64,000 bases of DNA from positions 64,501 to 128,500 of the forward strand of contig NZ_PGGW01000019.1 in assembly GCF_002794255.1 (NCBI RefSeq), written 5' to 3'. A model generated the notes under the pieces. That model ran no database searches. It saw only the letters and a program-made list of their open reading frames with translations, and was not told the origin of the DNA. The first letter of the stretch is position 1; every line of letters starts with the position of its first letter. Of this stretch, positions 48,808-56,725 are shown one piece after another. Source of the stretch: Streptomyces carminius (GTDB taxonomy: Bacteria > Actinomycetota > Actinomycetes > Streptomycetales > Streptomycetaceae). The position numbers and the translations under genes are program-made.

Positions 48808-49839
48808 GTGCCCAATCTGCTCGAATTCGCGCGAAACCCCGTCGCGTACGTCGCCCGGCGCTGGACCCCCGCCCAGCGCACCGTGGAGCTGGCGGCCCTG
48901 ACCGCGCTCGTGATGAGCGTGGTCATCGTGGTGACCGGCGGGGTGGTGCGGCTGACCGGCTCGGGACTGGGGTGCGAGACCTGGCCCAAGTGCAGCGGGG
49001 ACAGTCTGATCGCCACCCCCGAGATGGGCCTGCACGGCGCCATCGAGTTCGGCAACCGCCTGCTGACGTACGTGCTGAGCGCCGCCGTCGGCTGGGCGAT
49101 CGTCGCGGCGCGCTCGGCCGAGCCGCGCCGCCGGCCGCTGACCCGGCTGGCCTGGTCGCAGTTCTGGCTGGTCCTCGCCAACGCCCTGATGGGCGGGGTG
49201 ACCGTGCTGATGGAGCTGAACCCGTACACCGTCGCCACGCACTTCCTGCTCGCCACCGTGCTGCTCACCCTCTCCACCCTGACCTGGCTGCGTGCCCGCG
49301 AGGGGGACGAGGAGCCGCGCCCGCTGGCGGGGCCGCGGGCGGGGCGGCTCGCGGCGGCGCTGACCGCCGTCACCGCGGCGCTCATCGCCGTCGGGACGGT
49401 GGTGACCGGCGCCGGACCGCACGCGGGTGACAGCAGCGACGTGCCGCGGATGGGCGTGGACTGGGAGTCCGTGACCCGGGTGCACGCCCTGCTCGCCTGG
49501 ACGGTGGTGGCGCTGGCGGTGGCGCTGTGGGCGGTGCTGCGGGCGGCGGGCTCGCCGCCGGGCCCCCTCGCCCGGACCCGGGAACTGCTGGTGGTGCTGC
49601 TGGCGCAGGGTGCGATCGGCTACGTCCAGTACCTCACCGAGCTGCCCGAGGTACTGGTCGCGCTCCACCTGCTGGGCTCGACACTGGTGTGGATCGCCGT
49701 ACTGCGGGTGGTGCTGGCACTGCGCGAGCGCGGGCTGCCGCCCGTTGCCGCGGTCCCCGTTCCGGACTCCGTCCCGGGTTCGGCGCCGGATCAGTCCCCC
49801 GCCGCGCCGGCCGAACCGGTGACCGGTCCCAGCCGGTAG
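48808..49839 (+). CDS. ctaA: Heme A synthase, COX15/CtaA family
   Basis: CtaA oxidises heme O to heme A for cytochrome c oxidase. The 343-aa membrane protein has about eight helices. The first is 'LAALTALVMSVVIVVTGG', followed by 'GSGLGCETWPKCSGDS' with the Cys pair of the actinobacterial type. Heme-ligating histidines are in 'EMGLHGAIEFGNRLLTY', 'VATHFLLATVLLTL', 'VTRVHALLAWTVV' and 'VALHLLGSTLVW'. The C-terminal 35 residues are Pro/Ser/Val-rich. ctaB lies 0.7 kb away in the other direction. Confidence 0.93.
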   Translation: MPNLLEFARNPVAYVARRWTPAQRTVELAALTALVMSVVIVVTGGVVRLTGSGLGCETWPKCSGDSLIATPEMGLHGAIEFGNRLLTYVLSAAVGWAIVAARSAEPRRRPLTRLAWSQFWLVLANALMGGVTVLMELNPYTVATHFLLATVLLTLSTLTWLRAREGDEEPRPLAGPRAGRLAAALTAVTAALIAVGTVVTGAGPHAGDSSDVPRMGVDWESVTRVHALLAWTVVALAVALWAVLRAAGSPPGPLARTRELLVVLLAQGAIGYVQYLTELPEVLVALHLLGSTLVWIAVLRVVLALRERGLPPVAAVPVPDSVPGSAPDQSPAAPAEPVTGPSR

Positions 49840-50041
49840 AGGCGGCGGGCGGTTCCGCCGCCGACCATCGCGGCTGCCCTGCGGGCGTCCCGCCGGGTGC
49901 AGTCGCCCTCCCTCGTCCGGGTGGACAGCAGCCGCTCCGTCTCCCGGGCGAACAGCCGCGCCGCCACCACGTACGGCTCCGGCACGGGCCCGCCTCCAGA
50001 TGGCGGATCCCGCGGCCGTACTGGTCGGACGAGGGTTCCAT
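49840..50041 (-). pseudogene. Frameshifted remnant of an amidohydrolase gene
   Basis: On the minus strand 'SSDQYGRGIRHLEAGP' (frame ending at 49634) is continued in another frame by 'VPEPYVVAARLFARETERLL', 'DARRAAAMVGGGTARRLYRL'. Read across a frameshift near 49985 these segments look like the C-terminal end of an amidohydrolase-2 protein of the type found beside ctaA in other streptomycetes. No metal-binding N-terminal half was found. The surviving frame runs to a stop at 49791 inside ctaA. It is likely a decayed gene. Confidence 0.5.
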
Positions 50042-50086
50042 GACCGGACCGGCGGCCGACGGCGGGTACGGGTGCCGCCCGCCGCG

Positions 50087-50443
50087 TCAGCGGTTCCCGC
50101 CGCCCGGCCCGCCGAGCTGGATCCCCGCCATGCGCTCCCACTCGTAGGGGCCGGTGCGGATACGGGCGGCGAGCTCGCCGTCGAGGGTCTCGTGGAGGGT
50201 GGCCCCGGCCCGCTCGGCGGCCTGCTCGGCGATCTCCCGGGTGGGAGCCACCAGATCGCCCCACTCGCCGTCGGCGGCGACCAGGACGATCCGCACGCCC
50301 CGCTGCCCGAGGTACTCGAGATGGGCGTCGGTGCTGCCGCCGTGCTCCGCGGCGAACCGGCCGATCTCCTTGGCGAGCCTGGTCACCCGGCGCCGGGTCC
50401 GGGCGTCGGGCCCGCTCTCCTCCGCCTGCTGTGTGCTGTCCAT
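50087..50443 (-). CDS. Small hypothetical protein between ctaA and ctaB
   Basis: A protein of 118 aa with no named domain. The N-terminus is helical and charged ('RTRRRVTRLAKEIGRFAAEH'). 'LGQRGVRIVLVAADGEWGDL' and 'RTGPYEWERMAGIQLGG' are the best-defined segments and look conserved in streptomycetes at this place. A -10 TAGCAT lies 7 nt before the ATG, so the gene is probably leaderless. The last residues are Gly-rich. Confidence 0.75.
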   Translation of the reverse strand: MDSTQQAEESGPDARTRRRVTRLAKEIGRFAAEHGGSTDAHLEYLGQRGVRIVLVAADGEWGDLVAPTREIAEQAAERAGATLHETLDGELAARIRTGPYEWERMAGIQLGGPGGGNR

Positions 50444-50450
50444 GCACAGA

Positions 50451-50456
50451 ATGCTA
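50451..50456 (-). promoter_or_regulatory. -10 of the ctaA-ctaB intergenic small gene, leaderless
   Basis: TAGCAT on the minus strand is followed by 7 nt and the ATG at 50443. Confidence 0.45.
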
Positions 50457-50537
50457 CCGGCGGGTAGAACGGTCGGCGACCGCCGCTCCGGGTGGCCTGC
50501 ACCACGCGCGGCCGCGGGTGGCGCAGGCCGCGCGTGC

Positions 50538-51485
50538 TCACCGCAGGAAGGGATCCACCGCCACCGCGACGAACAGCACCGACACATAGGTGATCGACCA
50601 GTGGAACAGCCGCATCTCCCTGAGCTTCGCCCCGGTGACCCCGGCCTTGGCGCGGGCCTGGAGGGCGTGGGCCTCCTTCAGCCACCAGGCTCCCGCGGCG
50701 AGTGCGACCAGCGGGTAGAACCAGCCCACGTAACCCAGCGGCCACAGGGCCAGCGAGACGGCGACCATCAGCCAGCTGTAGAGGACGATCTGCCGGGCCA
50801 CGGCCTTGTTGCCGGCGACGACCGGGAGCATCGGGACCCCGACGCGCTCGTAGTCGTCCTTGACCTTCATCGACAGCGGCCAGTAGTGGGGCGGTGTCCA
50901 GAAGAAGATGACCAGGAAGAGGACGGCGGCGGCCCAGCTCACCTCGTTCGTCACCGAGGACCAGCCGATGAGGACCGGCATGCAGCCCGCGATGCCGCCC
51001 CAGACGATGTTCTGGGAGGTGCGCCGCTTGAGGAGCATCGTGTAGACGACGACGTAGAACAGCAGGGCGCCCAGCGCCAGGGCGGCCGAAAGCCAGTTGA
51101 CCAGCAGGACGAACCAGACGGTGGAGACCACCGCCAGACCGATGCCGAAGGCCAGCGCCTCACCGGGCGCGACGATCCCGGTGACCAGCGGGCGTCGCTC
51201 GGTGCGGTGCATCAGCGCGTCGATGTCGCGGTCCAGGTACATGTTCAGCGCGTTGGCGCCGCCCGCCGACAGGTAGCCGCCGACACAGGTGGCCAGTACC
51301 AGCCCCAGGTCGGGCACGCCCTGCGCGGCGAGGAACATCACAGGGATGGTGGTGATCAGCAGGAGCTCGATGATCCGCGGCTTGGTCAGCGCCACGAAGC
51401 CCTTGATACGGGCCCCGAGCGGCCGGTGCGTTGAACTCGGAGCCAGCACACCCGCTGGACGGGATTCGACGGCCGTCACGGACAC
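50538..51485 (-). CDS. ctaB: Protoheme IX farnesyltransferase
   Basis: CtaB (heme O synthase) adds a farnesyl group to heme B. The 315-aa UbiA-family protein has two Asp-rich motifs: NxxxDxxxD in '[18 protein letters not shown]' and the second in '[20 protein letters not shown]'. About nine helices are predicted. '[20 protein letters not shown]' is the family N-terminus. The GTG start at 51485 has AGGGG at 5 nt. It is divergent from tkt, the usual order in Streptomyces. Confidence 0.95.
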   Translation of the reverse strand: MSVTAVESRPAGVLAPSSTHRPLGARIKGFVALTKPRIIELLLITTIPVMFLAAQGVPDLGLVLATCVGGYLSAGGANALNMYLDRDIDALMHRTERRPLVTGIVAPGEALAFGIGLAVVSTVWFVLLVNWLSAALALGALLFYVVVYTMLLKRRTSQNIVWGGIAGCMPVLIGWSSVTNEVSWAAAVLFLVIFFWTPPHYWPLSMKVKDDYERVGVPMLPVVAGNKAVARQIVLYSWLMVAVSLALWPLGYVGWFYPLVALAAGAWWLKEAHALQARAKAGVTGAKLREMRLFHWSITYVSVLFVAVAVDPFLR

Positions 51486-51923
51486 CCCTGATCACAACGA
51501 CATGCGCGGCTCGCGCCGCGTGGGAACCAGCGAGTCGGGAACCGGAGCACGCAGGGCTTCCGTCACCGCTCGCACGTACCACGCCACTCTAGACGCTGGC
51601 CATACGCCGCTCGCCCCGGGGGTGCTCCGTGTTGGCGCGCCCCACGGGCGCGCCGCGCGGGGACCGCCGCGGGCGGGGAGGACGGCGGGCGGGGTGACGG
51701 CACGGCGGCGGCCGGGCGCGGGACGCGCTCATGTGCGCTCCGTGTCCGACACATGCTCGGCGAAGCACCTGCCACCGACCCGGTTTCGGCCGATTTGGCA
51801 ATGCCGCCGCTCAAAGGATGAGCAGCCGAAATGGGGGAACACCGGCGGGGGTACGCTCGACAGCGCCCGGTGTGACCTGTCAGACACCGGCCTTCGACAT
51901 GTGGAGAGGAGCCCTGACGCAGG
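51486..51923. other. Divergent region between ctaB and tkt
   Basis: A 438-nt gene-free stretch. TACGCT at 51852-51857 is a possible -10 for tkt, giving a leader of about 60 nt. TAGAGT on the minus strand at 51588-51593 is a possible -10 for ctaB. Neither has a good -35. Open frames here have no ribosome site and odd composition. Confidence 0.5.
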
Positions 51924-54017
51924 GTGAGCACCAAGCCGACCACCACAGACCTCGAGTGGACCGAACTGGATCAGCGGGCTGTCGACACCGCCCGGGTCCT
52001 GGCCATGGACGCCGTGCAGAAAGTCGGCAACGGCCACCCCGGTACCGCCATGAGCCTGGCCCCCGCCGCATACCTTCTCTTCCAGAAGCTGATGCGGCAC
52101 GACCCGTCGGACCCGCAGTGGACGGGCCGGGACCGTTTCGTCCTCTCCCCCGGCCACACCAGCCTGACCCTCTACACCCAGCTCTACCTGTCCGGCTACG
52201 GACTGGAGCTGGAGGATCTGAAGGCTTTCCGCACCTGGGGCAGCAAGACCCCGGGTCACCCGGAGCACGGCCACACGGCCGGTGTGGAGACCACCACCGG
52301 GCCACTCGGCCAGGGCATCGCCAACGCGGTGGGCATGGCGATGGCCGCCCGCTACGAGCGCGGTCTGTTCGACCCGGAGGCCGCCGCGGGCGCCTCCCCC
52401 TTCGACCACACCATCTGGGCGATCGTCTCCGACGGAGACCTGGAGGAGGGCGTCTCCGCCGAGGCGTCCTCGCTGGCCGGCCACCAGAAGCTGGGCAACA
52501 TCGTCGCCCTGTACGACGACAACCACATCTCCATCGAGGGCGACACCGCCACCGCGCTCAGCGAGGACGTGCTGAAGCGGTACGAGGCCTACGGCTGGCA
52601 CGTCCAGCGGGTCGAGCAGGCGCCCAGCGGCGACTTCGACGTACGGGAGCTGTACGCGGCGCTGCGGGCCGCCCAGGAGGAGACCGGGCGGCCCTCGCTG
52701 ATCGCGGCCCGCACGATCATCGCCTGGCCCGCGCCGAACGCGCAGAACACCGAGGCCGCGCACGGCTCCGCGCTGGGCGCCGAGGAGGTCGCCGCCACCA
52801 AGCGGGTGCTGGGCTTCGACCCCGACAAGCACTTCGAGGTGACCGACGAGGTCCTCGCGCACGCCCGTGAGGTGGTCGACCGGGGCCGCGCGGCGCGTGC
52901 CGAGTGGGACAAGCGGTTCGCCGAGTGGCGCGAGAACAACCCCGGGCGCGCCGCGGAGTTCGACCGCATCAGCGCCGGGAAGCTGCCGGAGGGCTGGGAG
53001 AAGGCGCTCCCCTCCTTCGAGACGGGCAAGGACGTGGCGACCCGCAAGGCCTCGGGCGCGGTGCTCAAGGCGCTGGGCGGGGTGCTGCCCGAGCTGTGGG
53101 GCGGCTCCGCCGACCTCGCGGGCTCGAACAACACCACCATCGACGCCACCTCCTCCTTCCTCCCCGCGGACAACCCGCTGCCGGAGGCGGACCCGTACGG
53201 CCGCACGATCCACTTCGGCATCCGCGAGCACGCCATGGGATCGACCATGAACGGCATCGCGCTGCACGGGAACACCCGGATCTACGGCGGCACCTTCCTG
53301 GTGTTCTCCGACTACATGCGTCCGGCGGTGCGGCTGGCGGCGCTGATGGGGCTGCCGGTCACCTACGTGTGGACCCACGACTCCATCGGCCTGGGCGAGG
53401 ACGGTCCGACCCACCAGCCGGTCGAGCACCTGGCGGCGCTGCGCGCCATCCCGGGTCTGAACATCGTCCGCCCGGCCGACGCCAACGAGACCGCCATCGC
53501 CTGGCGCGAGATCACGCGCCGCCACAGCGAGCGCCCCGCCCCGCACGGCATCGCCCTGACCCGGCAGAACGTGCCGACCTACGAGGCGAACGAGGACGCC
53601 GCCCGCGGCGGATACGTGCTGTTCGAGGCGGCGGACTCCGCCGGGCGGGCCGCCGAGCCGCGGGTCGTGCTCATCGCCACCGGCTCGGAGGTCCAGCTCG
53701 CCGTCGCCGCGCGCGAGACCCTGCAGGCCGAGGGCGTGCCCACCAGGGTGGTGTCGATGCCGTGCCTGGAGTGGTTCGAGGAGCAGGACCAGCAGTGGCG
53801 CGACAGCGTGCTGCCGCCGTCGGTGCGGGCACGGGTGGCGGTCGAGGCCGGGGTCGGCCTGACCTGGTACCGGTACGTCGGCGACACCGGTCGCGTCGTC
53901 TCCCTGGAGCACTTCGGCGCCTCGGCCGACTACAAGGTGCTGTACCGCGAGTTCGGTCTGACCCACGAGGCCGTGGCCGAAGCGGCCCGGGAATCCCTGG
54001 CCGCCACCGCGCGCTGA
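51924..54017 (+). CDS. tkt: Transketolase
   Basis: Transketolase, 697 aa, moves two-carbon units in the pentose phosphate pathway. Thiamine diphosphate binding is seen in 'IVSDGDLEEGVSAEASSLAG' with 'YDDNHISIEGDT'. 'QKVGNGHPGTAMSLAPAAYL', 'SPGHTSLTLYTQLYLSGYGL' and 'FGIREHAMGSTMNGIALHGN' are family signatures. 'VWTHDSIGLGEDGPTHQPVE' has the substrate-binding His. The GTG start has GAGAGGAG about 12 nt upstream. tal follows 57 nt later, and tkt-tal-zwf-opcA-pgl form one rightward unit. Confidence 0.96.
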   Translation: MSTKPTTTDLEWTELDQRAVDTARVLAMDAVQKVGNGHPGTAMSLAPAAYLLFQKLMRHDPSDPQWTGRDRFVLSPGHTSLTLYTQLYLSGYGLELEDLKAFRTWGSKTPGHPEHGHTAGVETTTGPLGQGIANAVGMAMAARYERGLFDPEAAAGASPFDHTIWAIVSDGDLEEGVSAEASSLAGHQKLGNIVALYDDNHISIEGDTATALSEDVLKRYEAYGWHVQRVEQAPSGDFDVRELYAALRAAQEETGRPSLIAARTIIAWPAPNAQNTEAAHGSALGAEEVAATKRVLGFDPDKHFEVTDEVLAHAREVVDRGRAARAEWDKRFAEWRENNPGRAAEFDRISAGKLPEGWEKALPSFETGKDVATRKASGAVLKALGGVLPELWGGSADLAGSNNTTIDATSSFLPADNPLPEADPYGRTIHFGIREHAMGSTMNGIALHGNTRIYGGTFLVFSDYMRPAVRLAALMGLPVTYVWTHDSIGLGEDGPTHQPVEHLAALRAIPGLNIVRPADANETAIAWREITRRHSERPAPHGIALTRQNVPTYEANEDAARGGYVLFEAADSAGRAAEPRVVLIATGSEVQLAVAARETLQAEGVPTRVVSMPCLEWFEEQDQQWRDSVLPPSVRARVAVEAGVGLTWYRYVGDTGRVVSLEHFGASADYKVLYREFGLTHEAVAEAARESLAATAR

Positions 54018-54074
54018 CGCCAACAGGTGCCCAACAGGCCGTCGAAAGCAGAAGAATCAGGAGATGCATCCCTC

Positions 54075-55193
54075 ATGACAGACGCACTCAAGCGCCTGAG
54101 CGACGAAGGTGTCGCGATCTGGCTGGACGACCTGTCCCGTCAGCGCATCACCTCGGGCAACCTCGCCGAACTGCTGAACGAGCAGCACGTCGTGGGTGTC
54201 ACCACCAACCCGTCGATCTTCCAGAAGGCGATCTCCGAGGGCCACGGCTACGACCGGCAGCTGGCCGACCTGGCGTCCCGCGGGGTGACGGTGGAGGAGG
54301 CCATCCGGATGATCACCACCGCCGACGTCCGGGACGCCGCCGACGTGCTGCGCCCGGTCTTCGACGCCACCGGCGGTCTGGACGGCCGGGTCTCCATCGA
54401 GGTGGACCCGCGGCTGGCGCACGCCACCCGGCCGACGGCGGCCGAGGCCAGGCAGCTCGCCTGGCTGGTGGACCGCCCCAACACCTTCATCAAGATCCCC
54501 GCCACGCAGGCCGGGCTGCCTGCCATCACGGAGACCATCGCCTCGGGCATCAGCGTCAACGTCACGCTGATCTTCTCCCTGGAGCGCTACCGGATGGTCA
54601 TGGACGCCTACCTGACGGGTCTGGAGCAGGCCCGGGAGAAGGGGCTGGACCTGTCGGAGATCCACTCCGTGGCGTCGTTCTTCGTCTCCCGGGTGGACAC
54701 CGAGGTCGACAAGCGGCTGACCGCCCTGGGCACCGAGGAAGCCCTGGCGCTCAAGGGCAGGGCGGCGCTGGCCAACGCCAGGCTGGCCTACCAGGCCTAC
54801 GAGGAGGTCGTCGCCTCCGACCGCTGGACGGCCCTGGAGTCCGCCGGCGCCAACCGGCAGCGTCCCCTGTGGGCGTCCACCGGTGTGAAGGACCCGGCCT
54901 ACCCCGACACCCTCTACGTCACCGAGCTGGTCGCCCCCGGCACCGTGAACACCATGCCGGAGGCCACCCTGGCCGCCGTCGGCGACCACGGCGAGATCAC
55001 CGGCGACACGGTGCGCGGCACCTACGAGCAGGCCCGTGCCGACCTCGACGCGCTCGCCGGGCTCGGCATCGGCTACGACGAGGTCGTCGAGCTGCTGGAG
55101 ACCGAGGGCGTCGAGAAGTTCGAGCAGGCCTGGAACGATCTGCTGGCCTCCACCGAGGCGGAGCTGAAGCGTCTCGCCCCGAAGGAGGCGTAA
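54075..55193 (+). CDS. tal: Transaldolase
   Basis: Transaldolase, 372 aa, of the longer actinobacterial type. The Schiff-base lysine is in '[16 protein letters not shown]'. '[18 protein letters not shown]', '[20 protein letters not shown]' and '[19 protein letters not shown]' are signatures, and '[20 protein letters not shown]' follows. I chose the ATG at 54075 because the family starts MTDALKRL. It overlaps nothing but is 5 nt from the zwf start. Confidence 0.95.
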   Translation: MTDALKRLSDEGVAIWLDDLSRQRITSGNLAELLNEQHVVGVTTNPSIFQKAISEGHGYDRQLADLASRGVTVEEAIRMITTADVRDAADVLRPVFDATGGLDGRVSIEVDPRLAHATRPTAAEARQLAWLVDRPNTFIKIPATQAGLPAITETIASGISVNVTLIFSLERYRMVMDAYLTGLEQAREKGLDLSEIHSVASFFVSRVDTEVDKRLTALGTEEALALKGRAALANARLAYQAYEEVVASDRWTALESAGANRQRPLWASTGVKDPAYPDTLYVTELVAPGTVNTMPEATLAAVGDHGEITGDTVRGTYEQARADLDALAGLGIGYDEVVELLETEGVEKFEQAWNDLLASTEAELKRLAPKEA

Positions 55194-55198
55194 CGCAG

Positions 55199-56725
55199 GT
55201 GAGCAGCGCGGCCAACCCGCTGCGTGACGCACAGGACCGGCGGCTCCCGCGTATCGCGGGGCCGTCGGGCCTGGTCATTTTCGGCGTCACCGGCGATCTG
55301 TCACGTAAGAAGCTGATGCCCGCCGTCTACGACCTCGCCAACCGGGGGCTGCTGCCCCCGGGCTTCTCCCTCGTCGGCTTCGCCCGCCGCGACTGGGAGG
55401 ACCAGGACTTCTGCCAGGTGGTGCACGACTCGGTCAAGCAGTACGCCCGCACTCCCTTCCGGGAGGAGGTCTGGCGGCAGCTCGGCGCGGGCATGCGCTT
55501 CGTGCCCGGGGTCTTCGACGACGACGAGGCGTTCGCCAGACTGAAGTCGACCATCCAGGACCTGGACTCCTCACGCGGCACCGGCGGCAACTTCGCCTTC
55601 TACCTCTCGGTACCGCCCAAGTTCTTCCCCACCGTCCTGCAGCAGCTCAAGAAGCACGAGCTGTCCGACGCGCCTGACGGCTCCTGGCGCCGTGCGGTCA
55701 TCGAGAAGCCCTTCGGGCACGACCTGGCCAGCGCCCAGGAGCTCAACCGGGTCGTCCACCAGGTCTTCCGGCAGTCCGACGTCTTCCGGATCGACCACTA
55801 CCTGGGCAAGGAGACCGTCCAGAACATCCTGGCGCTGCGCTTCGCCAACACGATGTTCGAGCCGCTGTGGAACCGCTCCTACGTGGACCACGTGCAGATC
55901 ACGATGGCCGAGGACATCGGCATCGGTGGGCGCGCGGGGTACTACGACGGCATCGGCGCGGCCCGCGACGTGATCCAGAACCACCTGCTCCAGCTGCTGG
56001 CCCTGACCGCCATGGAGGAGCCCTCCTCCTTCGACGCCAAGGCGCTGGTCACCGAGAAGCTCAAGGTGCTCAACGCGGTACGGCTGCCGAAGGACCTGGG
56101 CCGCCACACCGTGCGCGGCCAGTACGCCGCGGGCTGGCAGGGCGGCCGGAAGGTGCCCGGCTACCTGGAGGAGGAGGGCATCGACCCGGACTCCCGCACC
56201 GACACCTACGCGGCCGTCAAGCTGGAGATCGACAACCGCCGCTGGGCGGGAGTCCCCTTCTACCTGCGCACGGGCAAGCGGCTGGGCCGCCGCGTCACCG
56301 AGATCGCGGTGGTCTTCCAGCGCGCCCCCTACTCCCCCTTCGACGCCACCGACACCCGGGAGCTGGGGCAGAACGCGCTGGTCATCCGGGTGCAGCCGGA
56401 CGAGGGCATCACCATCCGGTTCGGTTCCAAGGTGCCCGGCACCTCCATGGAGATCCGGGACGTGACGATGGACTTCGCCTACGGCGAGTCCTTCACCGAA
56501 TCCAGCCCCGAGGCGTACGAACGGCTCATCCTGGACGTGCTGCTGGGCGACGCCAACCTCTTCCCGCGGCACCAGGAGGTCGAGCGGTCCTGGGAGATCC
56601 TGGACCCGGTCGAGGAGTTCTGGGAGGCGCACGGCAGGCCCGAACCGTACACCGCCGGGACCTGGGGTCCGCAGGCGGCCGACGAGATGCTCGCACGCGA
56701 CGGACGGAGCTGGCGGCGCCCATGA
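55199..56725 (+). CDS. zwf: Glucose-6-phosphate dehydrogenase
   Basis: Zwf oxidises glucose 6-phosphate to 6-phosphogluconolactone, making NADPH. From the GTG at 55199 (GAAGGAGG about 10 nt upstream, inside the end of tal) it has 508 aa. 'LVIFGVTGDLSRKKLMPAVY' binds the cofactor, 'VIEKPFGHDLASA' and 'FRIDHYLGKETVQNILALRF' hold the active-site Lys and His, near residue 200. 'LEIDNRRWAGVPFYLRTGKR' is a second signature. The stop overlaps opcA by 4 nt. OpcA is needed for full activity in actinobacteria. Confidence 0.96.
   Translation: MSSAANPLRDAQDRRLPRIAGPSGLVIFGVTGDLSRKKLMPAVYDLANRGLLPPGFSLVGFARRDWEDQDFCQVVHDSVKQYARTPFREEVWRQLGAGMRFVPGVFDDDEAFARLKSTIQDLDSSRGTGGNFAFYLSVPPKFFPTVLQQLKKHELSDAPDGSWRRAVIEKPFGHDLASAQELNRVVHQVFRQSDVFRIDHYLGKETVQNILALRFANTMFEPLWNRSYVDHVQITMAEDIGIGGRAGYYDGIGAARDVIQNHLLQLLALTAMEEPSSFDAKALVTEKLKVLNAVRLPKDLGRHTVRGQYAAGWQGGRKVPGYLEEEGIDPDSRTDTYAAVKLEIDNRRWAGVPFYLRTGKRLGRRVTEIAVVFQRAPYSPFDATDTRELGQNALVIRVQPDEGITIRFGSKVPGTSMEIRDVTMDFAYGESFTESSPEAYERLILDVLLGDANLFPRHQEVERSWEILDPVEEFWEAHGRPEPYTAGTWGPQAADEMLARDGRSWRRP

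Noticed and set aside
52904..55198. Long extension upstream of zwf in its frame
   Set aside because: It overlaps tkt and tal in another frame. The family N-terminus and ribosome site fix zwf at 55199.
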